A stretch of DNA of 64,000 nt from Closterium sp. NIES-65 (Eukaryota > Streptophyta > Zygnematophyceae > Desmidiales > Closteriaceae): NCBI GenBank assembly GCA_948144175.1, contig CANXME010001453.1:1736001-1800000 (forward strand), written 5' to 3'. Shown in pieces: positions 41,836 through 54,320 of the stretch (positions are counted from its first letter, which is position 1; every line of letters starts with the position of its first letter). The position numbers and the translations under genes were made by a program. The notes under the pieces were generated by a model. It saw only the letters and a list, made by a program, of their open reading frames with translations, did not search any database and was not told where the DNA came from.

Positions 41836-42245
41836 TGTGTGACTATCATATGCATTCACGTCTGTCTACCTCCCATCCTGTGTTCGTACGTCGCATGTGT
41901 GGTGTGAGCGTGCGCAAGAATTTGTGTTTGATGTTGCCTAGACTTTGTGAGTGTGTGTGTGTATGTGTATGTGTGTGTGTGAATGCTATTCTACTTGAGC
42001 ATATATCTGAAGTGACTCCTGTGCTCAAGAGCTTTCTGATGAACCAGGTAGCTCTTCGATCGGAGCACGAACAAGAAAGTTACTAATGGTTGAATTTCGT
42101 GTGCTTTTGATATTTCGTTGCGGCAACTATGGGAATATGCGGAGTGAACTATATGGGGTATAGGCTTTTGGGGGTTGTGAAATTCGTCACTTCTACTAAA
42201 GTTTATTCCAAGTGGTTGGGAGAAGCCAAACTTGGTAGGCAAGTG
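41836..42245 (+). repeat. C4 left LTR, part 1
   Basis: Starts TGTGTGACTATC and aligns with 63216 onward. It contains a (GT)n tract near 41948-41982. It ends with AAGTG (42241-42245), the left target copy of the C5 insertion. Confidence 0.88.
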
Positions 42246-42380
42246 TGAGAGAATGAGAACGAGAGAATGAATCAACTATGAAATGAGTGAGTACAAGTAC
42301 TAACCCTAATTGGGTTGTACCCCCTATGGGATACCCCACTATAGCCTACACAAATGTATAAGCTATATAGCATTCTGACA
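42246..42380 (-). repeat. C5 3' LTR
   Basis: 135 bp, TGAGAGAATG...TTCTGACA on the plus strand; adjoins CACCCCCAAAAGCAAAGTGGGGG, the polypurine hairpin block. Confidence 0.95.
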
Positions 42381-42649
42381 CACCCCCAAAAGCAAAGTGG
42401 GGGAGAACAAGGGGTCACAAGACCAGGCAAGTAAAGCAAAGCAAAGCAAGCTCAGGGTGGATCACAAAGTCACCACACAGTCCGAGCACAGGGTCAAGGC
42501 CACACGGCCACTTCACATGCAAGAGTACACACATATGTATAAAGCTAGACAAGCAAGAGCAGGTATATATATATGTGAGAGTACAAGCAAGGTCAAGAGG
42601 AGAGCAAGTGAGGCAAGACGGGCACAAGACCCAGCTGAGTGCAGAAGCG

Positions 42650-44770
42650 CTAATGATCACAAGGCGGAAGCGCCTTGGTGAAGACATCAGCAGTGTTGGC
42701 CTCAGAGGCCACGTACGCAAGCCGCAACTGTCCACGCTGCTGTAGCTTACGAGCAAGGAAGTAGCGGAGAGCAATGTGCTTTGTTCTGTGCTCCAGTCGC
42801 TGCTCTCGACACAAGGCCAGCATGGCCTTGTTGTCTACGTACAGGACTGGAGGAGAACGAGGCGGCTCTCAAAGGTCGGTCAGCAGGTAGGTGAGCCAGC
42901 GAAGCTCCTGTGCAGCCATGGCCCCGGCGTAGATCTCAGCCTCACAACTGGAGCCAAGAACAGAAGACGAGCGAGTAGCCCGCCACGAAACAGAGCCGGA
43001 ACCAAGGCTGAAGGTGTAACCCTGTGACGACCGCTGCGTAGCCTGGTCGTCAGCCCAAGAAGCGTCTGCGTGCCCAGTGAGGACCACTGGACTCCGCCCT
43101 CCAAGCACTAGCCCTATGCCCGACGTACTGCACAGGTAGCGCAACACCCTCTTCGCTGCAGCCATGTGCTCTGGTCGGTGTCTCCCAGGAGCAACATAGC
43201 GTGCGAGAATGCTAAGAGGGTATGCAAGGTCAGGTCGTGTGCAGGTCATCAGGTACATGAGGCAGCCATCAAGCTCTGGGTACGGGCCACTCGACTCTAC
43301 GGACTCATCCGAAGGCAGAGCTGAGAGCGAGTGGCGAGAAGACAGAGGAGTGGCCTGAGGCGAGGAGTACGTGAAGCCAAAGCGCTGAAGGACCTACTGC
43401 ACCATGTGTGATTGAGTCAGGGTAATGGTGCGGCGTGCTCTGTCCCGGGTGATCTGCAAGCCAAGGTAGCTGCGCAGTTCACCCGGGTCTGTGCACGTGT
43501 GTCTCTTCTGCAGCTTCGACTTCACGTAGGCGAGTCCAGCAGTGTCAGCTCTAGCAAAGACCAAGTCGTTGACGTACACGAGAATGTAGAACGGCGGCAG
43601 AGAGGTGTCGGTGCGCAGAAACAGCGACGGATCGGCAGTAGAAGGAGCAAACCCAAGAGCCGCAAGTGTAGTCCTCAGTGTGCCGTGCCACTCACGTGGC
43701 GCCTGGCGGAGACCGTAGACTGGACGCCGGAGACTCCACTGGGTACCAGGAGGGAAAGACCCAGTGAAGCCAGGTGGGCGACGCAGCCAGATCTCCTCGT
43801 GCAGGCTGCCCTACAAGAAAGCTGTGTTGAAGTCAAGAGAGTGCAGCTCGTAGTCACGGTGAGCAGCAACGTGCAGCAGTACCCGAAGAGTGGTCATCTT
43901 TGGGGTGGGGGAGAAGGTCTCAAATTAGTCAACTCCCTGCCGCTGACTGAAGCCACGAGCCACGTAACGCGCCTTGAAGACAGGCGGAGAACCCGGCGGC
44001 CGCTTCACCCTGAAGATCCACATGCCACTGACGATGTTCGCCCAAGGAGGGGGGACATCGTCAACGTAGGTGCCTGTGGACTTCCAGGAAGCCATCTCTG
44101 CATCCACAGCTGCCTGCCACTGAGAGGAGTAGGGACCCTCTATCGCCTCCGCGTAAGAGCGCGGAGTCGGGATGTCAAGTGCATCCGGGTCTCCCTCAGG
44201 GGTAAGCAGTACGGACACGAGATGAGGTGAAGCAGCTGCCAGACACTGGAACTCTTCCTGCCTGTCTTCAAGTACGTCCGTGCCAAGAGCACACTCACCC
44301 CCGACGGACGGAGGACAGACAGACTCAGACTCAGCGACAAGACTAGCAGCGTAGTCTAGGCGACAGTGAGCAGCAAAGTCGACGAGCTCAGCAACTAGGG
44401 CAGACGCAGAAGTGGACTCGAAAGAAGGGTCAGTGACAATAGTAGCAAGGAGACGCGTGATAGTAGGACTGGCAGCACGGTGAGAGTCCGACTCCGGGTC
44501 GGCAAGAGCAGGAAGAGAGGACTCAGGAGGAGAAGGCAAAGGGGCACGCAGATGAGCAGTGGACGGACGCAGAGACATCCGGTGCGTGCCAGGGACAGGA
44601 GGAGGACGCTAACACGAACCACGACCACTAGTGCGAGCAGCACGGACAGGCGGCGCAGGGCGAGACGCAGGCTCACGACACTCAGCCACACCTCCACTAG
44701 GACCAGTGCAGGGAGAAGGAGCAGGCAAAGGGGAGGTAGGCTGCAACTCTAGCTGGAACGGGACAGGCTG
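42650..44770 (-). pseudogene. C5 reverse transcriptase and RNase H fossil
   Basis: Minus-strand blocks: SGMWIFRVKRPPGS, YVARGFSQRQGVD, GLRQAPREWH-region residues, the YV(D/N)DLVFA active-site region (about 43570), ITLTQSHMVQ, LMYLMTCTRPDLAYPLS and RNase H GHADASWADDQATQ through AQELRWLTYLLTDL to about 42650. Matches C6 closely. Fossil. Confidence 0.87.
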
Positions 44771-44849
44771 TGGACACTCTAAAGGAGGAGGAGGACCTGT
44801 AGAAGGTGGAAGACCAAGAACCTGCTGCAGGAGTGGAACGAAGTAAACA

Positions 44850-46790
44850 CCTGACCCGACGCAGCTACCCTATCAGACTCAGCAACTGGAGGAGACGTAG
44901 TGGTCAGAGTGTACAGGCTCGACCTCGGCTGACGGGTGAACGTAGCCAGGTGTCAGCCTGTGCCGGCCTCTGTACAGTGGGTCACTTGCCGTCACGTAGG
45001 AGTGAACTGATGGACACCCACATCCTGTAGGTCAGCACCACTCACCAGGTTCGTCGAGAACGAGGGGAGGTAGAGACCAGACAGGGTGCCGGAGGGAGCC
45101 GCCGGACACGGGAGGACTGTGGAGAAGCGAGACAGGACCGGACCTCCAGAGGGGTCAGCCAGAGATACCGCAACCGGCCGACTAAGCGGCGTGAGTGTGG
45201 TGCGGTCCCGAAAGAAGGAGCGAGACGCCCCGGAGTCAAGAGTGAAGGTGAGGGAGGCCGAAGCCGACGTAGTACCTGAGAGCGCAGACTCACCAGTACC
45301 TGAGGACGTAGACACACCAGCACCTAGAGCAGCAGCGTCGTAAGCACCTAGGGCAGCAGCCGCACTAGTACCTAGAGCAGCAGTCTCAATGCCCGGATCA
45401 GGCTGGAAACACCGGTAACAGTCACCCTCATCACTAATAGACACAGCATACATGGCAGAGAGAATAGCATCAACGTCAAGATCAAAGATGGCAACCCCTG
45501 CCCTAGACAGCTCGTCCCAGCGAGGGATCTCGGAGGCCTCCGGGAACTGGTGACGCCACGCGTCCGTCAGGCGGCCAAAGCAGCGCGGAGTGGGGTGCGC
45601 ACCCCCACACTGCTCACTCGCACGGTCGCCAAATCGCAGGACGTAGGTGCACGGACCAAATCCCCCACCCCGCTGGCGTGCAGTGTAACACTCACGGAGC
45701 TGCTGAGGGGACAGGGTCGCACGACCTCGCTGCTGCTGCTGGCGCGAGCGACCACCTGAGCCACTCCTCTGCAAAGACCCGCGATCAGCTCCACCGCCAC
45801 CCCCAACACCTCCACCGCCTCCGCTGCCTCCACTGCCGCCGCGGCCTCCACCGCCTCCTCCACCTCCGCTCCCACTGCCACCGCCGCCGCCGCCTCCGCC
45901 TCCACTACCGCCACCGACCCCCCCACCCCCACCTCCACCGCCACCCCCACTCCCCCCACTGCCTCCACCTCCACCTCCACCGCCCGCTCCTCCAGCTCCC
46001 TTGCCCCCCTTGCCCTTGCCAGAGTGGCGTCTCCCGCTAGGGGCAGACGCCGCACCGACCGACTCAAGACCAAGGAGGTCGGCCGCAACAGCACAGGCAA
46101 CAGAGGGCAGCAGGGGGGAGGGAGAACACCCCTCAAAGATGGGTGTGCGAGGGTCACCTCGAGAGGCTCCTACAGCGAATATGCTCTTCTCTATCGTGAG
46201 GAGGGCCTTCTCGATGAGGTCTACAGTGAGTGTGGTGGGACAGACTGAGAGAAAGTGGTCCCTGACTACTCGAAGGGAGTCAAGGAGGCGAGTAACTAGG
46301 AAGTACAGAGTGATGTACATGGGGGGGGGGTTCGCGTTGCAGAAGTCAGCAGGAAGTGCAGCGCGGTAGCGAGTGTCACTAGTGCGGAGGTGTGTAATGA
46401 GGTCAGCAACGGTGGAAAGGCTGCAAGGTCAGGGAAGAGGTACGGCAGCATGAGACGGCTCAGTGCAGCAGTGGAAGGGGAGGAGTAGCGCGCGACTACA
46501 GCGTCGTACAAGGTCTGAGCACTCTTGTACTGACTAAAGTGCGCACGCTCGGAGGTAGAGAGGTGGCGACGCACAGCAAGACGTGCAGCAGCGACGCGCG
46601 TGGCCCAGTGGGAGCGAACAGTGGCGTTAGCATCAGCAGCAGGGGCAGGGGAAGCGCCAGAGGTGAGGTCAAAGAGAGAGAGCCCGTCCGCCCTATCGCA
46701 CTGTAAGAACAGCTGTAGGTCATCTACCCAGACCTCAAAGTCAATGGCCCGACCCTCAGCGTCAAAAGCGAGGACACTAGGGGTAGCCAT
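44850..46790 (-). pseudogene. C5 gag and protease fossil
   Basis: Gag begins at the complement of 46790 (MATPSVLAFDAEGR, VDDLQLFLQCDRADG) and has the capsid-like helical region. A Gly-rich stretch follows (about 45790-46000) and the wide-spaced motif C-x13-C-x3-H-x4-C near 45580-45660. The protease has LDSGASRSFF (about 45205-45240), followed by NLVSGADLQDVGVHQF. Fossil. Confidence 0.86.
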
Positions 46791-47049
46791 GACAGCAGTA
46801 GACCAGCAGTGCAAGCAGCAAAGGAAGGGCACGCAGTGACAGAGGGTCTGTGCTCACTGGCCAGGGCTGCTCGGGCGGCTCGGCTGCAGGGCGGCTTGGC
46901 AGCTGGGCGGCTCGGCAGCTGGGCGGCTCGGCGGCCGGGCGGTCGGCTGCACGGCGGTTCAGCTGGTGGGCGGCCGGGCAGCTCCGCTGCAGTGCGGCTC
47001 GGCGGCGGGGCGGCTCGGCTGCTCTGCTGCTGGGCGGCTCGGCTGGGCC

Positions 47050-47550
47050 GCTGAAGTAGGGCGGCGGGGCCGCTGCAGAAAGGGCGGCGGGGCCGCTAGA
47101 TAGGGCGGCGGGGCTGCTGCAGAGAAGCGGCGTGGCCGCTGCAGAAGGACGGCGGGGCCGCTGGGTAGAGCGGCGGGGCCGCTGCAGAGGAGCGGCGGGT
47201 CCGCTGCAGAAGGGCGGCGGGGCCGCTGGGTAGGGCGGCGGGGCCGCGAGATAGGGCGGCGGGGCCGCGTAATGGGGTGGCGGGGCCGCGAGGAAGGGCG
47301 GCGGGGCCGCTAGGTAGGGCGGCGGGGCCGCGCGATGAGGCGGCGGAGCCGCGAGGAAGGGCGGCGGGGCCGCTAGGTAGGGCGGCGGGGCCGCGCAGAA
47401 GGGCGGCGGGGCCGCTAGGTAGGGCGGCGGGGCCGCTAGGTAGGGCGGCGGGGCCGCGCAGAAGGGGCGGCGAGGCCGCGAGGTAGGGCGGCGGGGCCGC
47501 TAGGTAGGGCGGCGGGGCCGCTAGGTAGGGCAGCGGGGCCGCTAGGGCGG
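47050..47550 (-). repeat. C5 leader minisatellite
   Basis: About 24 copies of a 21-bp unit GGTAGGGCGGCGGGGCCGCTA with small changes. Same position and core (GGCGGCGGGGCCGC) as the C3 array, different unit length. Confidence 0.87.
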
Positions 47551-47646
47551 CTTGACTCGACCGTAAGGGCGGCACGACGGGCCGCTAGGAAAGAAAAAAA
47601 AAGGGAGAGCGCGACTCGAGGCGCGTTTTGGTGGGCCCTAGGAACA

Positions 47647-47662
47647 GTCCCTAGGAGGGGAC
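47647..47662 (-). promoter_or_regulatory. C5 leader hairpin next to primer site
   Basis: Stem GTCCC/GGGAC with a six-base loop, directly beside the primer site. It corresponds to the C3 hairpin at 28202-28217, with changed but still paired bases. Confidence 0.55.
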
Positions 47663-47676
47663 CTCCTCTGATTCCA

Positions 47677-47811
47677 TGAGAGAATGAGAACGAGAGAATG
47701 AATCAACTATGAAATGAGTGAGTACAAGTACTAACCCTAATTGGGTTGTACCCCCTATGGGATACCCCACTATAGCCTACACAAAGGTATAAGCTATATA
47801 GCATTCTGACA
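47677..47811 (-). repeat. C5 5' LTR
   Basis: 135 bp, one difference from the 3' LTR; followed by the AAGTG target copy. Confidence 0.95.
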
Positions 47812-47816
47812 AAGTG

Positions 47817-48279
47817 TGGCCAATCTGGGTGAGGTGGATTTGGGAGATTGGGAAAGTGACAAAGGTCAAAGTGGGGTCACTATAGGGAGGGAATATTGAA
47901 TGCTTATGGGGTTTCCTTGGTTGGGAACTCCTTGGGGACCTTCCCTCTTTTGTCCTCCTACCTGGTTTCTATCCACTCTAATTTCCTTGTATGGTTCTTC
48001 GGTGAACATTGCGATTGAGGTAAGTTTCAGTTTTAGCATACCCCCCAGTGCGCCGAAATTCATAACTCAAGGTTTAGTTCATCTTTTAATACGTTTCAAA
48101 ATGGATATTGTAGCCACGGTCTCAGGCTACAGCATACCTGAAATTGGCAAAATTTTAGTCGTGGACTTTTTGTTGACGGCGTTTCTTTTGGAGTCAACAT
48201 TTCTGTCCAGAAATTTAGTCCAACAATTTTGTGTAATTTTGGCCCCTAGTCTTCCTAGACTGCGTCCTTGATCCTAACA
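47817..48279 (+). repeat. C4 left LTR, part 2
   Basis: Resumes after the C5 target copy (TGTGGCCAATCTGGGTGAGG) and aligns with 63558 onward of the right LTR. It ends GATCCTAACA before the primer site. Confidence 0.87.
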
Positions 48280-48514
48280 AACGGTATCAGAGCTGATTAA
48301 GGACTTGGTGTGGAGAGTCTACTGAGATGTGGAGAATCATCTAGACCCACCATGGCCTGTGGGTGTGCCTAAGTGGAATCTGAAGGTTGAAAGTGACTTC
48401 CGCTAAAGGGAAACTCTGCCAAAATTTCTTTGGCGCCGATTGTGAAAACATTTGAGGATCTAGAGTGTGGACAGCAAAGAGGGGAGCTGAAACGTGCAAT
48501 TGAGAGAATAGAAG

Positions 48515-49745
48515 ATGAATGAAGGAAGTGGAAACGCAGCTGTGAAAAGGAGTGAGCCGCCACCATCCAAGATCGAGGCATTGGATGGCTCCAATTATGA
48601 GGAATGGAGCGGGTGGATGAGGAGTGCCTTCAAGCACTACAAGCTTCTGAAACTTGCCATGGGAGAAGAGAAGATGCTTGAGGAAGGAGAGACCTGCGAC
48701 CGATGGATTGAGAGGCGTGTGATATTGTATGACCTCATTCTGCAATCGGTCAACAACGACATGTTTCAGCACATCAAGGATTTGGTGGAGTTGGATGATT
48801 CGGGACCGAAGGCGTGAAAGCTACTACACGACGTGATTCAGCACAACACGCTGCCGATGGTGATTGTGTTGGAAAAGGAGTTGGCTGCCCTCTCCATGCG
48901 ACCAGACGATGATGTGAAACTGGTCCTTGACAAGATGGACACCTATGCGAGGACGGCAACGGCATGCAGTAAGGTGTCGCAGAAGCAGCAGCGCACCAAG
49001 ATCATCTTGCTGCTTGACAACTCGTGGGACAACCTTATCCCCACCCTCAACACCCAGCACGATCAGTGGACACATGAGTGGCTACGGCAGCAGATTCTGT
49101 AGGAGGACTTCCACAGGCGCCACACGGGAGGTGGTGCTGCCAACAAAACTGCTGAGGGGTATGGAGTTGTAGGAGGAAGTAGAAGAAGAGGGGGTGGGAG
49201 AGGTCGAGGGCGTGGGAAAGGCTTTGGTAGAGGGAGAGGCCGAGGTGACTATAATGAGGGGCATGGGAGGTCTGGTGGCACGGGGAGCACCCAAAAGAAG
49301 GGAGTCTGCTGCTACTGCAAGAAGCTTGGACATCCATGGTTCAAGTGTTTCAGCCAGCCTAAGGGATGGGCACCTCCACGCATGAAGCTGCGAAGTGGTG
49401 AACGCGCACAAGGTGGCGCTGTGTAAGGTTCAGGTGCAGGTGCACATGGTAAAGCCTCTCTTGGGATGTGAAAGGGAGTGGGAATGATGTGGGTTCGGTT
49501 GGGAAGGTTGTGATGCACTCGATAGACTCAGGTTGCACAAGTCACATGACCCTACGAGCAGATTTGCTTGATGAGGTAAAACCCTCTAGGAAGATTACGT
49601 TTGTGGCTGCCGCTTCAGGTGCTTTGCTCCCGGTGATTGGTGTTGGCAATGCCAAGGTAATGAGAGCTAATTGGTAGCTTGTGGGGCTTGGGAATGTGTT
49701 GCTGGTTGAAGGTTTGCCCGCTAACTTTCTTTCTGTGTGTCAGCT
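48515..49745 (+). pseudogene. C4 gag and protease fossil
   Basis: Gag starts MNEGSGNAAVKRS and has LDGSNYEEWSGWMRSAF, typical of copia gag, a helical region, and a Gly/Arg-rich stretch. A canonical zinc knuckle C-x2-C-x4-H-x4-C (CCYCKKLGHPWFKC) lies near 49308-49350. The protease has SIDSGCTSHMT (about 49520-49552). GCATA at 49746-49750 is the left target copy of G3. Fossil. Confidence 0.83.
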
Positions 49746-49750
49746 GCATA

Positions 49751-50127
49751 TGTGAGAGTACGACGGCTTATGCCAGCTATGCTTGCTTGCCTCTACTTTA
49801 TCATGCTATTTCTAGCATAGGATAATCATATGCATGCATGAATTGCTTGATTTCCTAGGCTAGGTGCTTTCCTATATTTTATTATAGTTATAGCACCGAG
49901 CTAGGTTGCATGCACCGAATTCTGGCTTTTCGGTTGCCACCGAATTGCCTTCTACCGAATCCGGTAAGGATCTGTTCGGGACGCTTCGCGACCCGTGGAA
50001 CCTTCGCGTAACACCTGGTTACGGGGCCTTGTGTCGAGCCTATATATAGCCTCGTGTTGTACCCAGGTAGAATTCAATTCAATTCAATTTGAATCATCTT
50101 TTCTGAGCTCGATCCCAGATCCTCACA
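49751..50127 (+). repeat. G3 5' LTR
   Basis: 377 bp. A TATATATA box at about 50040-50048 precedes CCTCGTGTTGTACCC, and a short AATTC repeat follows near 50072-50092. This is the expected promoter of the element. Confidence 0.94.
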
Positions 50128-50559
50128 CTTGGTAATCAGAGCGCGTTTACACGCGATGTCTTCAACCGCTTAGTTCCGGCCTTTAAAAACCGCGGGGGCG
50201 ACGACGAAAGCGCCGATACGGGTATGTAAAACCAGTTCCGCGCAATTTTTCTAAGTCCCCCTAGATTCGGTTTTCGAACACCCCTCAGATTTACTGGTGA
50301 AAAGGTTGGAGTTTTGACCGTTCGATCGAGTTTCATCTCAACGGCCCAGAGAATTTCGCCCCAAAAAGTTGGAATTTGGAGCGTCGGATCGATTTTCTCC
50401 CTCCACGGCCAAGATCGGACGCGAATTTCGCCTAAGGGAGATTTACGCAACCTACAGAATTCACGCTCGTCGATTCTACAGTCAATTTGACTTGCAATAA
50501 GTCGACTAGCACCTAGAATTCGATTATTTTCGTCGCGCATCTTCCTGTAAATCACCAAA

Positions 50560-51480
50560 TGGAGGGCCAAGGCGACAACTACGCGACTACGAGCGACATC
50601 GCGAGCCTCCGCACCGACATGGAGCAGACGTAGGCGACGCTTCGTCGACTCGAGGCTTTTTTGACAAGCCAACCAGGGTTCGCCACAGCAGCAGTGGCGA
50701 CACCGACATTTCACGGACCAATGGCACCACTGTCGCCGAACCTCGAAGCAGCACGACCGAGGCTCCCGGAGGCGTTCGATCCAAGCGCAAAGGGATCAGA
50801 CGTCCGGCGATTCGTGGCCACCCTCGAAATTTACTTCGAGGCCATTGGCTGTTCGACCCCGCAACACGACGCAACAAGGATTCGGCTTGCAGCAACACTG
50901 TTACGTGGACCGGCTCTCGAATAGATTTACTACACCGACGTAGCCCGCGGGGAGAAAACGTGGCACCAGTTTCGGGCAGATTTAATCGAGCGTTTTGAAC
51001 CAATTAATACAACCTACATGGCGCGGCAGCAGATACACCGACACAAGCAATACAGTAGTGTAACACAGTACACGCAGCAGATGGAGTTACTGTTCAACCG
51101 CATCACCGACCTGACCGAAGGCGAAAAAATCCAGGCGTACACCGAAGGATCAAAAATGGAGATTCAGCGGCATGTGATTGCGGCGAATTACAACAGCTAC
51201 AGAGACATCGTGCGTGCTGCCGAGCGATACGACGCGCTAACTCGAAGTCAACCCGAAACACGACGCTTCACGCCGAACCGTACATTTGGCACCGAGCGAT
51301 CGGCCACCCCCACGTTCACCGAACCAATGGATATCGACAAATATGACGCGAAGCAGCAGCCGACAAAATGCGAATTTTGCGGCGTAGCAGGACATCAGTT
51401 TTTGTCGTGCTACAAAATGAAGAAAGCACGTGCGGCACCCCGGGACGGAAATAGTGGAGCACCCCCGAAGTAAAAAAACG
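50560..51480 (+). pseudogene. G3 gag fossil
   Basis: Starts MEGQGDNYATTSD. It contains ARPRLPEAFDPSAKGSDVRRF, ATLEIYFEAIGCSTPQHDATR, the MARQQIHRHKQYSSVTQYTQ block and a zinc knuckle CEFCGVAGHQFLSC (about 51369-51411). Parallels G1 gag. 50128-50559 is the untranslated leader. Fossil. Confidence 0.86.
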
Positions 51481-51689
51481 GGAATCGCCAGTAGCCGCGG
51501 ATCGACCTGGCGATCGCGTAAAGATCCGAAAAGCAGGAAACGGCGACGACGTGGCGACTTCGGAGCGGGTGAAAAAAGGAGAAAATGATGGCGGGAATTT
51601 AAAACGTCACGACCGGCCGGCATCAGGGGAAATCGCCGAGGCGAAGGAGACTCTGCACCGACCGGGAAACTCCAGCCGAACACCCACGA

Positions 51690-53310
51690 AAGTAAGAATT
51701 TGTTAAAAGTACCCCATAAAGATGCTCTAACGAAGAATATTGCTTCTCGTGGTTTACAAGCCTTCAAAAAATTCAGGGGAGGTCTAGAGGCCAAGAAAAA
51801 GCCTTTAGAAATTATTCAGGTACCTGAGAAGTTGGGCAAAATACTACGGAGCGTAGAGAAGGGTCGTGCGTTCCGTGGAGTTAATATTCTCTCCCCGCAG
51901 CACAGTATTAAGGCTCCCCGTCGCCCACAGGTGAAGCCTACACAGCTGCCAAGGCTTAGAGGAGACATCCAGGCTCAGGAAAAATTATACAAGCCTCGGA
52001 AAAATCCTCCTACCCCCCAGGTGAAGTTGGAAAGCGCAAAGTCAGGTATAGGAAAAAAGGAAGGTATTAAGTTCGATGTACCCTATGATCCTATTAACGA
52101 GACCCTCTTTGGCTACTCAGCACAACAGAAACCAATACTCCTCGAGGTGTTATGCAATGGGCGACGCCTCCAGGCACTGGTGGACAGCGGTGCATCTCAC
52201 TCGGTGTGTGACTGCGGAGCATTGGAGAAAATTGGAGAGAAGGCGGAAGAGACCCAGTTTTCAGCAACCATGGTGGACGGTACGAAGCTTCCTATCCACG
52301 GCGAAGCATCTCTGCAACTGCAAATAGGTGCGTTGAGGTGGAAGCCGAAGCTACCAGTGACCAACATCAAAGGATTAGATTTTATCTTGGGGCGAGATTT
52401 CCTGAAGCAGTTCAACCCCGAGATCGATTGGGTCAACAGCAAGGTGTGCATCTACAACACAGGAAACGAGTGGAGCTGAAAGGCTGGACGGATACAGGGC
52501 ACATACCTGAAACGACACTGGCACGGTTCGAACAGACGGTGAACAAGAGTAACACGGGTTCCCTAGCACTGGTTATGGCAGCAGCAGAGGAGGAGAAGCC
52601 GAGTTCTGAGCTACCTGCAGCAGTGAAAGAGGTCTTGGAGCAGTACAAGGATATAATGCCTAACGACCTACTTGCAGACGTACCTCCAACACGCACCCAC
52701 GAGCACGAGATTGTGGAGGAACCAGGTGCGAAACCCGTCTCACGTGCACCATACCGACTGAGTCCGACTGAACTGACAGACATGAAAAAACAGATAGAGT
52801 ATCTACTGGACAGACAACTGATCCGCCCATCCACCTCTCCCTACGGCGCACCAATTCTCTTCACTCCAAAACCAGACGGCAGTCTACGGATGTGCATCGA
52901 CTACCGCGCACTGAACAAACAGACAGTAAAAAACAAATATCCCATACCGCGCATAGACGACCTACTCGATCAAATGCGTGGAGCAATAGTATTTTCGAAG
53001 CTCGACCTACGATCGGGCTACTGGCAGATCAAGATGGCAGACAACTCAGAACTAAACTACCCCATTCACGACAAGGAAGCCTTAGCGATAGTCATATCCT
53101 TCAAGGCGTGGAGGTGTTACCTAGAGGGAGCCAAGACTACAGTCTATACTGACCACTTCAGTCTCAAATGCGTGAAGTCACAGCGGACACTCTCACGACG
53201 ACAGGTGCGGTGGGTGGACATCCTGGAAACTCACTTCCACTACGACACTGTCTACAAGCCCGGGCTATACAACAAGGCAGACGCGTTGAGCCGCCCCGGA
53301 CATGTAGCAG
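51690..53310 (+). pseudogene. G3 protease, reverse transcriptase and RNase H fossil
   Basis: A Lys/Arg-rich gag end, then protease LVDSGASHSVC (about 52176-52210) and the [18 protein letters not shown] block. Reverse transcriptase has [22 protein letters not shown] and [15 protein letters not shown] (about 52790-53040), then RNase [19 protein letters not shown] to ADALSRPGH. The polymerase region is shorter than usual for the family. Fossil. Confidence 0.86.
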
Positions 53311-53319
53311 GCATCCAGC

Positions 53320-54320
53320 TCGACGGGATGAACCCTCTGCTCAAGGGTCTATTCCAACATGGGTACTCCGTGGACGCAGAGATTGCTACATCACAGACCA
53401 AGAAGCTATTACAGTGGGAGAAAGACTTTAGCTGTAAGGAAGGGTTCAGGAAAGATTTGGGTACCGAATTACGCCCCGCTACGGCAGATCCTATTGGAGG
53501 AGTTTCACGACGTACCTTACGCGGGACATTTCGGGAGCAACAAGACGTTAGCAGGGATAGCAAAGTATTACTTCTGGCTCGGGATGGCAGCAGACGTGCA
53601 GCAGTTCGTCACCTCTTGCAACACGTGCCAGCGGATGAAGAGCAGCAAGCAGAAAAAAGCCGGGTTACTTCAGCCTCTACTCGTACCGGAGCAGCCATGG
53701 CAGGTCGTTAGCCTCGACTTCATCACAGGGCTTCCTTCGACCTCACGGGGACATGATTCCATCCTCGTGGTGATCGATAAGTTCTCCAAAATGGGTCACT
53801 TCATACCGACCAACGCCACAGCTACAACTGAAGCAACTTCTCGCCTCTTCTTTGACCGCATCATCACCATCCACAGCATCCCCGCTACACTCATCTCAGA
53901 CAGAGACCCCAAATTCACCAGTAGGAGCTCATGGGACTGTTGGGGACAAAGCTTGCAATGTCTTCAGCATACCACCCCCAGACTGACGGACAGACAGAGC
54001 GACTCAATCAAGTGGTTGAGCAGTTACTACGCACAGCTTGCAATGACGACGTCAGCCACTGGGACACACAGTTACCAACCCTAGAGTTTGCTTACAACAA
54101 CGCATCACATGCGGCCACAGGGAAAACTCCTTTCTTCCCGTGTTACGGACGGGAACCACTCACACCACAGCAGCCAACTACACCGGCACACGTCCAAGCC
54201 GCACATGACTTCGTCACCACCATGCAGCAGCTATGGGAGAAGACTCAGCAACGTCTCACCACAATGCAGAACTCCCAGAAGCAGTATGCCAATCGTCAGC
54301 GGCGTGATCACTCAGTAGCT
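53320..54320 (+). pseudogene. G3 integrase fossil
   Basis: Zinc-binding part with H...H and [13 protein letters not shown], then the core: [35 protein letters not shown] and SAYHPQTDGQTERLNQ, with the catalytic D-D-E regions recognisable, then FAYNNASHAATGKTPFF. It stops at QRRDHSVA where C6 begins. Fossil. Confidence 0.87.

Larger units (their letters stand above)
42246..47811 (-). mobile_element. C5: very young, shortened Ty1/copia fossil in C4's LTR
   Basis: 5,566 bp. LTRs 47677-47811 and 42246-42380, 135 bp each, show a single difference by eye and are flanked by the exact duplication AAGTG (42241-42245 and 47812-47816). The primer site TGGAATCAGAGG is the complement of 47665-47676. Parts: leader array, gag, protease, reverse transcriptase and RNase H. 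An integrase segment is not present, which makes it about 1.7-2.3 kb shorter than C2 and C3. A few breaks only. The near-identical LTRs mark it as the most recent insertion in the window. Confidence 0.93.
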
